Positions 54,614-63,200 of a stretch of DNA of 64,000 nt are shown in pieces. The position numbers and the translations under genes are program-made. Under the pieces are notes generated by a model. That model was not told where the DNA came from. It saw only the letters and a program-made list of their open reading frames with translations, and made no database searches. Source of the DNA: Harenicola maris (GTDB lineage: Bacteria; Pseudomonadota; Alphaproteobacteria; Rhodobacterales; Rhodobacteraceae); assembly GCA_018524345.1 (NCBI GenBank), contig JADQAZ010000001.1, positions 1,589,093 through 1,653,092 of the forward strand, in the 5' to 3' direction. Numbering within the stretch: position 1 is the stretch's first letter; the number at the start of each line of letters is the position of its first letter.

Positions 54614-56368
54614 TCAAACCCGTGCGGCGTAATCCTCGATCAGGGCCTGTTTCATCGCCCCGATATTGGCCGGATCGGCCAGCTTCATCGCCACGCTCTG
54701 CCCCGCCCGCACCATCTCGGCGCAGGCCTCGGGATGGGCGCGGGCCCAGTCCACCCGGTCCTCCAGATCGCCGCCGCCAAGGGCCATGGGCAGATAATGC
54801 TCCATCGGGCGGAAGGCGCCGGTGTAGAACTTCTCCCAGCCGTCTTCCTCCTTGATCACCAAGGAACCGGCACAGATCGCCGCGGGGAAATTGCTCCCCG
54901 CGTCATAGCCCGACAGGGACAGGATATAGCGGCAGTTCGCCTGCGCCCGCATCGGCACAGGCTCCGCAATCACCCCCTTGAAACAGGGCAGATCGGCCAG
55001 AAACCCCTGCCGCCGGGGCAAGGTCACCCCAAGGTCATAGCCCGCCCGCCCCCGCATCCGCCGCGTCAGGCGATAGCGCACAAGGCTCTCCAGCCCCTCG
55101 CTGACATCCGCCTGTGGATCCTCGCGCAGCCTGTTGATCGCATAGAAGGCCCCCCGATGGCGCAGCACCCCGCCTTCGTCCAGATAACGCATCTGACCCG
55201 AGAGCGCCCCGCGCCAGATCACCCGATCCTCGCGGTGGGCAAAGCCGCGCCCGAAGGCCCCCTCCCCGCCCATGTCGCGAAAGCTCCCCGCCAGCCCCGG
55301 ATCGTGATGTCCGGGCAGCGGCCAGAGCGTGACATTGCAGGCCGCAGGCCGCCGGTTATACATGAAATGCGGATGCTCCGGCCCCTTGACCGCGCCGCCA
55401 AACCGCCGCGCATCCCCCATATCGAACCAGACCGGCCCCGCCCCGCCATGCAGGGCATAGTCATTCAAAAACCCCTCGCCGCGCACCGCCTTATGGCCGC
55501 GGCTGTCCGCCAGAAACCTCCCGCCCTGCCGCGTCTCCACCAAGGTCAGGCCCAGGTCCTTGCCCTCGGCAGACAGCGGGGCGCCCTGACCGTCCCAATG
55601 CCCCTGCACCATTCGCCCATCGGGCTGATCGGCCAAGGCCCCCTCGCCAGAGCGCGGCAGACAATGGGCCACAAGACTTTGCACAAATGCCGGATCGCTG
55701 GGCTTGATCGCGCCGCCGCCCCGCGAAACCGCAGGGGCGGCGGGGGCATCCGGCGCCCCGCGCGGCGCAGGCGCCGAGGGCCGCCGCGACAATCTCTCCA
55801 AAACCTGCTCCAGCGGCTCCTCCGCCGTCACCTCGGTAAACCCGCCCTGCTCCCTATAACCCTGCCCATCAAAATACCCCCGCACCGCCGCGTGATGGGC
55901 CTCCCGCTCGCGCAGCCAAATCTCCGGCAGGGCCTCCTGCGCCACCCCGCGCCGCGCCGCATGATGGGCGCGGTAGCGCCCCTCGTCCCGCGCCCAAAGC
56001 CGCGCAACCCAATCCTCCTCGGCCCGGGTGTTCAACACAAACAGCGCCTCGGGATACCAATGATGCAGCCAGTCAAAGGCGCGATACCCCTCCACCCATG
56101 GGCGGCAGGGCGGCGCGATCAGCTCCAGATCCGCATACATCCGCGCCCGCGGCCATTGGTCAAAGGGCGCACGGCCGGTGAGACGGCCAAGGGCAATACG
56201 CTCGGCCAGCTTGCCACCAAAGCCCAAAATCGCATTCTCGCCCAAGGCGCTCACCGCCTGCGCAATGCGCCGCGCCCCCGAAGAGGGATATCCAAGCAAG
56301 ATTAATTTCGGGAAATCGGCCACTCGGCGCGCCTCATCTTCTGTTGCCACCTTGTATCCACCCACCAA
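54614..56368 (-). CDS. Sulfotransferase-like / CAP10 glycosyltransferase-like fusion
   Basis: The 584-residue product appears to fuse two parts. Residues about 18-200 look like a P-loop sulfotransferase (FPKLILLGYPSSGARRIAQAV, then LFVLNTRAEEDWVARLW). From about 380 on it resembles CAP10/LPS-modifying glycosyltransferases: KGVIAEPVPMRAQANCRYILS, SGYDAGSNFPAAICAGSLVIKEEDGWEKFYTGAF and RPMEHYLPMALGGGDLEDRV. An Ala/Pro/Arg-rich linker separates them. No signal peptide. It would modify a surface glycan; substrate unknown. The N-terminal assignment is weaker than the C-terminal one. It is divergent from secG. Confidence 0.72.
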   Translation of the reverse strand: MVGGYKVATEDEARRVADFPKLILLGYPSSGARRIAQAVSALGENAILGFGGKLAERIALGRLTGRAPFDQWPRARMYADLELIAPPCRPWVEGYRAFDWLHHWYPEALFVLNTRAEEDWVARLWARDEGRYRAHHAARRGVAQEALPEIWLREREAHHAAVRGYFDGQGYREQGGFTEVTAEEPLEQVLERLSRRPSAPAPRGAPDAPAAPAVSRGGGAIKPSDPAFVQSLVAHCLPRSGEGALADQPDGRMVQGHWDGQGAPLSAEGKDLGLTLVETRQGGRFLADSRGHKAVRGEGFLNDYALHGGAGPVWFDMGDARRFGGAVKGPEHPHFMYNRRPAACNVTLWPLPGHHDPGLAGSFRDMGGEGAFGRGFAHREDRVIWRGALSGQMRYLDEGGVLRHRGAFYAINRLREDPQADVSEGLESLVRYRLTRRMRGRAGYDLGVTLPRRQGFLADLPCFKGVIAEPVPMRAQANCRYILSLSGYDAGSNFPAAICAGSLVIKEEDGWEKFYTGAFRPMEHYLPMALGGGDLEDRVDWARAHPEACAEMVRAGQSVAMKLADPANIGAMKQALIEDYAARV

Positions 56369-56445
56369 GCGTATAAATAAACCATCGACATGCCAAGGCC
56401 GCTGCGCTATGCCGCGCCAGCCCGCAAACTTTCAAAGGCCCTCCG

Positions 56446-56808
56446 ATGCAAAACGTCCTGCTGATCGTCCACCTTATCATCGCGCTCTGCCTGATCGGTG
56501 TCGTGCTGCTTCAGCGCTCCGAAGGCGGCATGGGCCTTGGCGGCGGTGGTGGCGGCGGCGGCGTGATGTCCGGCCGCGCGGCGGCAACGGCCATGGGCAA
56601 GCTGACATGGTTCTTCGCCATCGCCTTCCTGTGCACCTCGATCGCGCTGGGCATCCTGAACATCGCAGACAGCAGCAACTCTTCCGTGATCGACCGCCTC
56701 GGCGCCGATACAGAGGACGGGACAGACGGCTCCCTACTGCCTCCGGGCGAAAGCCTGCTGCCCCCCTCGGCCACCGACGAACCTCTGGTTCCTCAGGCCG
56801 CCGACTAA
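56446..56808 (+). CDS. secG: Preprotein translocase subunit SecG
   Basis: This 120-residue membrane protein has two helices (VLLIVHLIIALCLIGVVLL and LTWFFAIAFLCTSIALGIL) around the Gly-rich loop QRSEGGMGLGGGGGG that marks SecG. It assists protein export through SecYE. A 40-residue Pro/acidic tail extends past the second helix, as is common in Alphaproteobacteria. It is monocistronic, with a terminator 30 bp after the stop. Confidence 0.94.
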   Translation: MQNVLLIVHLIIALCLIGVVLLQRSEGGMGLGGGGGGGGVMSGRAAATAMGKLTWFFAIAFLCTSIALGILNIADSSNSSVIDRLGADTEDGTDGSLLPPGESLLPPSATDEPLVPQAAD

Positions 56809-56832
56809 GGCGCAGTCGAAACATTCAAATGC

Positions 56833-56866
56833 AAAAGCCCGGCCCTCGCAGCCGGGTTTTTCTTTG
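56833..56866 (+). terminator. Intrinsic terminator after secG
   Basis: A CCCGGC / GCCGGG stem with a seven-base loop and flanking A and T arms is followed by TTTTTCTTT. It lies 25-58 bp after the secG stop. Confidence 0.85.
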
Positions 56867-56914
56867 CCCCGCGCACTCTTTGCCGCGCGCCCTCTTTGCC
56901 CCGCGCCCTCAACG

Positions 56915-57250
56915 TCAAAGCGACAGGTAAACCCCCGTCCCCTTCTCCGCCCCAAGACGCAGCAAATCCTCGAACCGGCGCAGCGCATCCTGATCCGGCG
57001 CTCCCGCCAACATCTCGCCCACAATCCCAAGGGCCACCTGCAAATGCGCCCCGGTGATCTTCTCCTTTTCAAAGGCATCAATCACAAGGCCCGTGGCCGC
57101 GTTGATCTGCGGCATCACGCCGGTGTCCCACAGCTCGGTAATCTCCTCCTCGCTCGGTGCCCATTCGTGCAGATCGCCCGGGATACAGGCGTCACGGTCA
57201 TGGCGCTCTGCGGCGGCGGCGGTCAAAGGAACGGTGATGTAATATGACAT
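56915..57250 (-). CDS. Hypothetical protein, 111 residues
   Basis: This small soluble, acidic protein (MSYYITVPLTAAAAERHDRD, then EWAPSEEEITELWDTGVMPQ and a helical C-terminus with FEDLLRLGAEKGTGVYLSL) fits no family I can name. The start at 57250 is preferred over one at 57262. It converges on secG and lies upstream of pyrG on the opposite strand, a position where Rhodobacteraceae often have a small conserved gene. No signal peptide. Confidence 0.65.
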   Translation of the reverse strand: MSYYITVPLTAAAAERHDRDACIPGDLHEWAPSEEEITELWDTGVMPQINAATGLVIDAFEKEKITGAHLQVALGIVGEMLAGAPDQDALRRFEDLLRLGAEKGTGVYLSL

Positions 57251-57554
57251 GGCTCGGGGCATCCATCTTGAGGGAGGGCGGGAAAAATCAACGGCGCAAC
57301 ACAGGCCGCACCGCCCGCTCCCACAGGTGTGACGCAGGGCGCGCCGATCATCAATCCCTCAGATCAAATGCCACGCAGGTTCCCCAAGCCCCCGGCGCAA
57401 CACTACCTCTAGAAAGGGCGAAACTTTCGCCAACATCATCTTGGGTCACGGTTGCGAAACCCTTCCGAATCCCCTATTTCTCAAATCCCGTGATGCAGGG
57501 CAGATTCGACGCAGAATTTCCCCCGATATCAGGTCATTCACGGGGGTTATCCAC
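57251..57554. promoter_or_regulatory. Divergent spacer upstream of pyrG
   Basis: This spacer of about 300 bp lies between the hypothetical gene (minus) and pyrG (plus). It should hold both promoters. The pyrG ribosome site is the GGGGG run about nine bases before the TTG. I see no strong hairpin or RNA gene. Confidence 0.4.
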
Positions 57555-59198
57555 TTGGCACGTTTCATTTTTATCACCGGCGGTGTGGTTTCCTCCCTCG
57601 GCAAGGGGCTGGCCTCTGCCGCCCTCGGCGCTTTGCTTCAGGCCCGCGGATACTCCGTCCGCCTGCGCAAACTCGACCCCTACCTCAATGTCGATCCCGG
57701 CACGATGTCGCCCTTTGAACACGGCGAAGTCTTCGTCACCGATGACGGCGCGGAAACCGACCTCGACCTCGGCCATTACGAGCGTTTCACCGGCGTCGCC
57801 GCCCGCTCCACCGACAGCGTCAGCTCGGGCCGCATCTATTCCACCGTGCTGGAAAAGGAACGCCGCGGCGACTACCTTGGCAAAACCATTCAGGTCGTGC
57901 CCCATGTCACCAACGAGATCAAAGACTTCCTCGACATCGGCGCCGACGAGGTCGACTTCATGCTCTGCGAAATCGGCGGCACCGTGGGCGATATCGAGGG
58001 GCTGCCCTTCTTCGAGGCCATCCGCCAGTTCTCCCATGACAAACCGCGCGGGCAATGTATCTTTATGCACCTAACCCTGTTGCCCTATCTGGCGGCCTCC
58101 GGGGAGCTGAAAACCAAACCGACCCAACACTCGGTCAAGGAATTGCAAAGCATCGGCATCGCGCCCGATATCCTCGTCTGCCGCTCCGAACAGCCGATCC
58201 CGGAAAAAGAACGCGAGAAAATCGCCCTCTTCTGTAACGTGCGCAAAGAGGCCGTGGTCGCCGCCTATGACCTCAAATCCATCTACGAGGCCCCACTGGC
58301 CTATCACGAACAGGGGCTCGATCAGGCCGTCCTCGACGCCTTCGACATCTCCCCCGCCCCCCGCCCCGACCTGTCGGTCTGGGAGGACGTCAAAGACCGC
58401 GTCGAACACCCCGAAGGCGATGTGAAAATCGCCATCGTCGGCAAATACGTGCAACTCGAAGACGCCTATAAATCGATCAAGGAGGCCCTGACCCACGGCG
58501 GCATGGCCAACCGGGTGAAGGTCTCCGTCGAATGGGTCGACGCCGAACTCTTCGACCGCGAAGACGCCGCCCCCCACCTCGAAGGCTACCACGCCATCCT
58601 CGTCCCCGGCGGCTTTGGCGAACGCGGCACCGAAGGCAAAATCAAAGCCGCCGAATTCGCCCGCACCCGCAAGGTCCCCTACCTCGGCATCTGCCTCGGC
58701 ATGCAAATGGCCGTGGTCGAAGCCGCCCGCAACCTCGCCGACCTCGGCGATGCAGGCTCCGAGGAATTCGACCACGAGGCCGGCAAAAAACGGTTTACGC
58801 CGGTGGTCTACCACCTCAAGGAATGGGTGCAGGGCAACGCCAAGGTCAAACGCAAGGCCGATGACGACAAAGGCGGCACCATGCGCCTTGGCGCCTATGA
58901 CGCCGTGCTTAGCGCAGGCTCCCGCGTGGCCGAAATCTATGGCACCACCGCCATCGACGAACGCCACCGCCACCGCTACGAGGTCGACCTCGACTACCGC
59001 GAACAACTCGAGGCCAAAGGCCTCAAATTCTCCGGCATGTCGCCCGATGGCAAACTGCCCGAAATCGTCGAAGTCTCCGACCACCCGTGGTTCATCGGGG
59101 TGCAATTCCACCCCGAACTGAAATCCAAACCCTTCGCGCCGCACCCGCTGTTCCGCGACTTCGTCCGCGCCGCCCTGGAAAACAGCCGCCTCGTCTGA
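57555..59198 (+). CDS. pyrG: CTP synthase
   Basis: This 547-residue enzyme converts UTP to CTP. It has the synthetase domain ([66 protein letters not shown]) and a C-terminal glutaminase domain with the nucleophile motif YLGICLGMQ and a [13 protein letters not shown] catalytic triad. The start is a TTG at 57555 with a G-run about nine bases upstream. This gives the exact family N-terminus and length; the frame back to 57441 adds unrelated residues. Confidence 0.96.
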   Translation: MARFIFITGGVVSSLGKGLASAALGALLQARGYSVRLRKLDPYLNVDPGTMSPFEHGEVFVTDDGAETDLDLGHYERFTGVAARSTDSVSSGRIYSTVLEKERRGDYLGKTIQVVPHVTNEIKDFLDIGADEVDFMLCEIGGTVGDIEGLPFFEAIRQFSHDKPRGQCIFMHLTLLPYLAASGELKTKPTQHSVKELQSIGIAPDILVCRSEQPIPEKEREKIALFCNVRKEAVVAAYDLKSIYEAPLAYHEQGLDQAVLDAFDISPAPRPDLSVWEDVKDRVEHPEGDVKIAIVGKYVQLEDAYKSIKEALTHGGMANRVKVSVEWVDAELFDREDAAPHLEGYHAILVPGGFGERGTEGKIKAAEFARTRKVPYLGICLGMQMAVVEAARNLADLGDAGSEEFDHEAGKKRFTPVVYHLKEWVQGNAKVKRKADDDKGGTMRLGAYDAVLSAGSRVAEIYGTTAIDERHRHRYEVDLDYREQLEAKGLKFSGMSPDGKLPEIVEVSDHPWFIGVQFHPELKSKPFAPHPLFRDFVRAALENSRLV

Positions 59199-59273
59199 CC
59201 CACGCGCACCCAAGCCCGCAGGCAAAGCCACAGCCAAACCCGGCCCCGCCCGCGGGCCCTGCCCCGCCCTGCG

Positions 59274-59306
59274 CTTCTTATTGGCCCAAATATCCCCGCC
59301 GGAGGC
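59274..59306 (+). repeat. Dispersed intergenic repeat, copy 2
   Basis: This 33-bp unit starts CTTCTTATTGG and ends AATATCCCCGCCGGAGGC. It differs from the copy at 36914 by only a few bases in the middle and one at the left end. Confidence 0.7.
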
Positions 59307-59361
59307 TCCCGCCGCCAGCCACCAAAAACAGGCCTCGCCCCGGCTCACGCCGGGTCGATCC

Positions 59362-59405
59362 GCGCGGGGGGGGCGGCGCACCTGCGGTGCGCCGCCCCCC
59401 CGCGC
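59362..59405. terminator. Very stable GC hairpin downstream of pyrG
   Basis: A 9-bp arm (CGGCGCACC / GGTGCGCCG, loop TGC) extends through seven G:C pairs and, past one bulged G, four more pairs, giving about 20 bp of stem. There is no T run. It could be a pyrG 3' end or a REP-like element. Confidence 0.5.
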
Positions 59406-59508
59406 CCCATCCCACCCACGTCTTGCCCCAAACAGCAGCGCAGGGTAACCATTGCCCAAGACCGAAGGCGGCCCCCGCCACACCGCCCGCGCCACAAGGA
59501 GCCACGCG

Positions 59509-59958
59509 ATGATCGCAGAATTCTTCCAACGGCTGACCGGCCATACGCCCGAGGCCCCCCTGCCGGAGCTTGACGCACGCCTCGCCCTTGGCGCGCTTCT
59601 GGTCCGCCTAGCCAAATCCGATCACCTCTATTCGGTCGAGGAAATCTCCAAGATCGACGTGATCCTTGCCAACCGCTACGCCCTCAATCCGGTGGAGGCA
59701 GCCAAGATGCGCGCCACCTGCGAAAAGCTGGAGGCGCAGGCCCCCGACACCCAGAGCTTCACCGAACAGGTGCAAGCCGGGGTCTCCCACGCCGAGCGCC
59801 TCGCCGTGTTCGACACCCTCTGGCAGGTCTCCATGGCCGATGGCCGCCTGCGCGCAGAGGAGGACAAGGTCCTGCGCTTTGTAGGCACGGCCCTTGGCCT
59901 GTCGCAGGAGGACGCCGCCGGCGTCGCCGCCCTGCACCAACCCCGCAACGACGCATAG
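59509..59958 (+). CDS. TerB-like (tellurite-resistance fold) protein, copy 1
   Basis: This 149-residue all-helical protein has the TerB pattern: LDARLALGALLVRLAKSDHLYSVEEISKIDVIL in the first half, and ERLAVFDTLWQVSMADGRLRAEEDKVLRFVG in the second. Each half has an acidic (A/S)D-x2-(Y/L) turn typical of this family. AAGGAG precedes the ATG at 59509. A paralogue lies at 60299. TerB domains bind metals or act in stress responses; this one stands apart from any ter operon. Confidence 0.82.
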   Translation: MIAEFFQRLTGHTPEAPLPELDARLALGALLVRLAKSDHLYSVEEISKIDVILANRYALNPVEAAKMRATCEKLEAQAPDTQSFTEQVQAGVSHAERLAVFDTLWQVSMADGRLRAEEDKVLRFVGTALGLSQEDAAGVAALHQPRNDA

Positions 59959-59968
59959 GAGCGCGCCA

Positions 59969-60262
59969 ATGGCCAAAGGATACTGGGTCGCCAACAACCT
60001 CGTCCATGACGCGGTGGAATACGAAAGCTACAAGGCCGCCAATGCAGAGCCCTTCGCCCGCCACCGGGCGCGCTTTCTCGTGCGCGGCGGTCAGCAAATC
60101 GCCCCCGAGGGCGAAACCTTCCCCCGCACCGTGGTCATCGAATTTCCCAGCTACGCAGAGGCCCTCGCCTGCTACAACTCCGAGGACTACCAACACGCCC
60201 TCTCCATCCGCGAACCCATCGCCGAGGGGCGGCTGATTATTGTCGAAGGCTACGACGGCTGA
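59969..60262 (+). CDS. DUF1330-family protein
   Basis: This 97-residue protein begins MAKGYWVANNLVHD and contains FLVRGGQQIAPEGE and VVIEFPSYAEALACYNSEDYQHAL, the signature of the DUF1330 ferredoxin-like fold. The family's biochemical role is unclear. The gene starts 10 bp after the first TerB-like gene, whose stop overlaps the AGGAG ribosome site, so they are coupled. It is sandwiched between the two TerB-like paralogues. Confidence 0.9.
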   Translation: MAKGYWVANNLVHDAVEYESYKAANAEPFARHRARFLVRGGQQIAPEGETFPRTVVIEFPSYAEALACYNSEDYQHALSIREPIAEGRLIIVEGYDG

Positions 60263-60298
60263 CTTGCACCTGACGCTCCCCGGATTATATCTCCCCCT

Positions 60299-60742
60299 AT
60301 GTTCGCAGAATTTCTCAAACGTCTGACCGCGCCCCAAACCGAGCGCCTGCCAGAACCCGACGCCCGCCTCGCCCTTGTGGGCCTGCTGGTCCGGATCGCC
60401 CGCACCGATGGCAACTATGCCCCGGAGGAAATCACCCGCATTGACCGTATCTCGGCCAAACGCTTCGGCCTCACCGCCGCCGAGGCCGCATCCCTGCGCT
60501 CCGAGGCGGAGACTCTGGAGGCAGAGGCCCCCGATACCGTCCGCTTCACCCGCGCCATCAAGGACGCCGTGCCCTATGAGGACCGCGAAAGCGTGGTCGA
60601 GGCCCTGTGGGATGTGACCCTCGCCGATGGTCACCGCGATGCAGAGGAAGACGGGCTGATCCGCCTTGTCGCCAACCTGCTTGGGGTCAATGACCGCGAC
60701 AGCGCCCTCGCCCGCCAGCGGGTCGAAGCCGGCAAAGCCTGA
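60299..60742 (+). CDS. TerB-like protein, copy 2
   Basis: This 147-residue paralogue of the 59509 gene has the same layout: MFAEFLKRLT, PDARLALVGLLVRIARTDGNYAPEEITRIDRI, then VVEALWDVTLADGHRDAEEDGLIRLV. The two probably arose by local duplication on both sides of DUF1330. It begins 36 bp after the DUF1330 stop. Function unknown. Confidence 0.82.
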   Translation: MFAEFLKRLTAPQTERLPEPDARLALVGLLVRIARTDGNYAPEEITRIDRISAKRFGLTAAEAASLRSEAETLEAEAPDTVRFTRAIKDAVPYEDRESVVEALWDVTLADGHRDAEEDGLIRLVANLLGVNDRDSALARQRVEAGKA

Positions 60743-60757
60743 CGGCAGGACCCAAAG

Positions 60758-61489
60758 GTGATCGCCAGCCTGCCGATGTATCAGCCGCCCCATTGCGAGG
60801 CGGCCCATGATCGGCTCTGGTCCGACATCCGCGCCCGCCTCGGCCGCGGCCCCGCCGCATTGAACCGCAGCACGGACCTCTGGCGCATCTGGACAGCGCC
60901 GGACCTGCTGCTGTCCCAGACCTGCGGCCTGCCCATTGCCATGGGCCTGCACGAACAGGTCCGCCTCGTCGGCGCACCGGACTACGCCATCCCCGGCTGC
61001 AAACCGGGCGAATACCGCAGTCACATTATGGTGCGCAAATCCGACCCGCGCCAAACCCTCGCCGCCTTCGACGGCGCGGCGCTGGCCTTCAACTCCGCCG
61101 ACAGCCAGTCCGGCTGGGGCAGCGCCGTCACCACCGCCGCCGCCGCCGGCATCCGCCTGCGCCCCGCGCTGGAAACCGGCGCCCATGTGGCCTCGGCCCA
61201 TGCGGTGGCCGAGGGGCGCGCCGATATCGCCTTTATCGATGTCCACACATGGCGCCTTATCGGCAAGGGCAGCGTGATGGAAACCCTCCACGCCATCGGC
61301 CAAAGCGCCCCGACGCCCGCCACCCCCTATATCACCGCCAAGGCCAATGACCCCGCCCCCATCGCCGCCGCCATGGCGGGCGCAATCGCGGCCATAAGCC
61401 CGGCTGATCGCGCGATCCTGCATCTGCAAGGCATCGCCCAAATCCCCCTAAGCGCTTACCTCGCCCTGCCAATTCCCCCCGCTCCGTAA
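60758..61489 (+). CDS. PhnD-like periplasmic-binding-fold protein without signal peptide
   Basis: This 243-residue protein starts at a GTG with AGGA about nine bases upstream, 15 bp after the second TerB-like gene. It has the phosphate/phosphonate-binding-protein pattern: LLLSQTCGLPIAMGLHEQVRLV, MVRKSDPRQTLAAFDGAALAFNSADSQSGW and HAVAEGRADIAFIDVHTWRLI. No signal peptide or lipobox is seen, and no ABC permease or ATPase of that type is adjacent. It may therefore be a cytoplasmic sensor-like or repurposed member of the family. The ligand is unknown. Confidence 0.78.
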   Translation: MIASLPMYQPPHCEAAHDRLWSDIRARLGRGPAALNRSTDLWRIWTAPDLLLSQTCGLPIAMGLHEQVRLVGAPDYAIPGCKPGEYRSHIMVRKSDPRQTLAAFDGAALAFNSADSQSGWGSAVTTAAAAGIRLRPALETGAHVASAHAVAEGRADIAFIDVHTWRLIGKGSVMETLHAIGQSAPTPATPYITAKANDPAPIAAAMAGAIAAISPADRAILHLQGIAQIPLSAYLALPIPPAP

Positions 61490-61593
61490 CGTCCCGTTCG
61501 CGATTAACCGGCCAATTGCGCGCCCTTTGTCATTGCAAACCCGTGCAAACTGCGTCCTAATCCATGGCCAACGGACACCAACCCAGAGGGACC

Positions 61594-62364
61594 ATGTCAC
61601 CAGCCCCCGTTATCGAAATCCGCGATCTGCACAAATCCTTCGGCACGCTCGAGGTCCTCAAAGGCGTCGACCTGCGCGCAATGAAGGGCGAGGTCGTCTC
61701 GCTCATCGGTTCCTCGGGCTCCGGCAAATCCACCCTGCTGCGCTGCGCCAATCTGCTGGAACATTGCCAGTCCGGCGATATCCTGTTTCAGGGCGAGGCG
61801 ATCAGCTGGAAAGGCGATGCCCATGGCCGCCAACCCGGCGATCCGGCGCAGGTCACCCGCATCCGCACCAACCTGTCGATGGTCTTTCAACAGTTCAACC
61901 TGTGGTCCCACATGAGCATCCTGCAAAATGTGATGGAGGCCCCCGTGACCGTCCTCAGCCAACCCAAGTCAGAGGTCGAGGCCCGCGCCCGCGCCCTGCT
62001 GGACAAGGTCGGCATCGGCGACAAATGCGATGTCTATCCGGCGCAGCTTTCGGGCGGCCAGCAACAGCGCGCCGCCATCGCCCGCGCCCTCGCGATGGAA
62101 CCCGAGGCCCTGCTGTTTGACGAGCCGACCTCCGCCCTCGACCCCGAGCTGGAACAGGAGGTCGTCAAGGTGATCAAGGCCCTCGCCACCGAAGGCCGCA
62201 CCATGATCATCGTGACCCATGATATGAAAATGGCCGCCGATGTCTCCGACAAGGTGATCTTCCTGCACCAAGGCAAGATCGAGGAACAAGGCCCGCCAGA
62301 GGCGCTCTTCGGCAACCCGCAAAGCGCGCGCCTGCAACAGTTCCTCAAATCGACGGCCGCCTGA
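61594..62364 (+). CDS. Polar amino-acid ABC transporter ATP-binding protein
   Basis: This 256-residue ATPase is of the HisP/GlnQ type. It has Walker A SSGSGKST, the Q-loop FQQFNLWSHMS, the signature LSGGQQQRAAIARAL, Walker B LLFDEPTSALDPE and the switch His in VTHDM. The ENCxxL-equivalent segment (RCANLLEHCQSG) resembles opine/histidine importers. The ATG at 61594 follows AGAGGGA; the frame to 61564 adds ten unsupported residues. The first binding-protein gene starts 3 bp after its stop. Confidence 0.93.
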   Translation: MSPAPVIEIRDLHKSFGTLEVLKGVDLRAMKGEVVSLIGSSGSGKSTLLRCANLLEHCQSGDILFQGEAISWKGDAHGRQPGDPAQVTRIRTNLSMVFQQFNLWSHMSILQNVMEAPVTVLSQPKSEVEARARALLDKVGIGDKCDVYPAQLSGGQQQRAAIARALAMEPEALLFDEPTSALDPELEQEVVKVIKALATEGRTMIIVTHDMKMAADVSDKVIFLHQGKIEEQGPPEALFGNPQSARLQQFLKSTAA

Positions 62365-62367
62365 GCC

Positions 62368-63102
62368 ATGCCCGCCAAGCCCCTCCGCCTCGCCGCCCTC
62401 TGCCTCGCCCTCGCCCTCCCTGCGAGCGCCCAGACCCTGCGCATCGGCACAGAGGGCGCCTTCGCGCCCTATAACTTCATCGACAACGGCGGCACCCTAC
62501 AGGGCTTTGACATCGACGTCGGCAATGCCATCTGCGCCGAGGCGGGGCTGACCTGCGAATGGGTGCTGGAGCCTTGGGCCAGCATCATCCCCGGCCTGCT
62601 CAAACACCGCTATGACGCCATCATGGCAGGCATGGCGGCCACGCCGGAACGGGCCGAACTGATCGCCTTCTCCGCGGGCTACGAGGACGGCGGCGCCTCC
62701 GCCCTCTTCGTCTGCCCCGCCAATGCGCCCCTGCCCAACCCCGAAACTGCCCTGATCGCGGTGCAAACCGAAACCATCCACCTCGACTACGTCAAGGAAC
62801 GGGGCCTGCGCTATGTCGCCTACCCCCATGCCGATGATCTGGCCAAGGCCGTGGCCACAGGGGCGGCAGACCTCGCCCTCGGCTCGACCACACACCTGCG
62901 CGGGCTGATCCAGAACGCCCCCGGACGCCTGCGCGAGGTCTCCTCGGTGGAAATCGACACCGGCGAAACCATCGTGGGCTTGCGCAAAGAAGATGTTGAG
63001 CTAAAAACAAAAATCGACGCGGCCATCATCACCCTGCGGGATGACGGCACCATCGCCGCCCTCAGGGACAAATGGTTCTCTGCCGGCGCGGGCACTTTTT
63101 AA
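62368..63102 (+). CDS. Amino-acid ABC transporter substrate-binding protein 1
   Basis: This 244-residue periplasmic binding protein of the SBP_bac_3 family has a signal peptide (LRLAALCLALALPASA, cleavage near residue 21). It has the family core TLRIGTEGAFAPYNFIDNGGTLQGFDIDVGNAICAEAGLTCEW and GLLKHRYDAIMAGMAATPERAEL. It resembles octopine/lysine-arginine-ornithine-type proteins. It is closely related to the next gene but clearly diverged. It is coupled to the ATPase gene by 3-bp spacing. Confidence 0.92.
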   Translation: MPAKPLRLAALCLALALPASAQTLRIGTEGAFAPYNFIDNGGTLQGFDIDVGNAICAEAGLTCEWVLEPWASIIPGLLKHRYDAIMAGMAATPERAELIAFSAGYEDGGASALFVCPANAPLPNPETALIAVQTETIHLDYVKERGLRYVAYPHADDLAKAVATGAADLALGSTTHLRGLIQNAPGRLREVSSVEIDTGETIVGLRKEDVELKTKIDAAIITLRDDGTIAALRDKWFSAGAGTF

Positions 63103-63200
63103 CCACCTTTGGCCAAAGGCAAACATGCAAGGCCAAAGTCACCACACGACCCTTAACGATTTACCCTTAACGATAGAAACGACCAACTCGGAGAAACCCA

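Larger units (their letters stand above)
59199..59508 (+). other. 310-bp intergenic region with repeat and large hairpin
   Basis: The spacer between pyrG and the first TerB-like gene holds a dispersed repeat copy (59274-59306) and a very GC-rich hairpin (59362-59405), then the ribosome site AAGGAG before 59509. A frame back to 59452 from the next gene is not supported. Confidence 0.55.
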
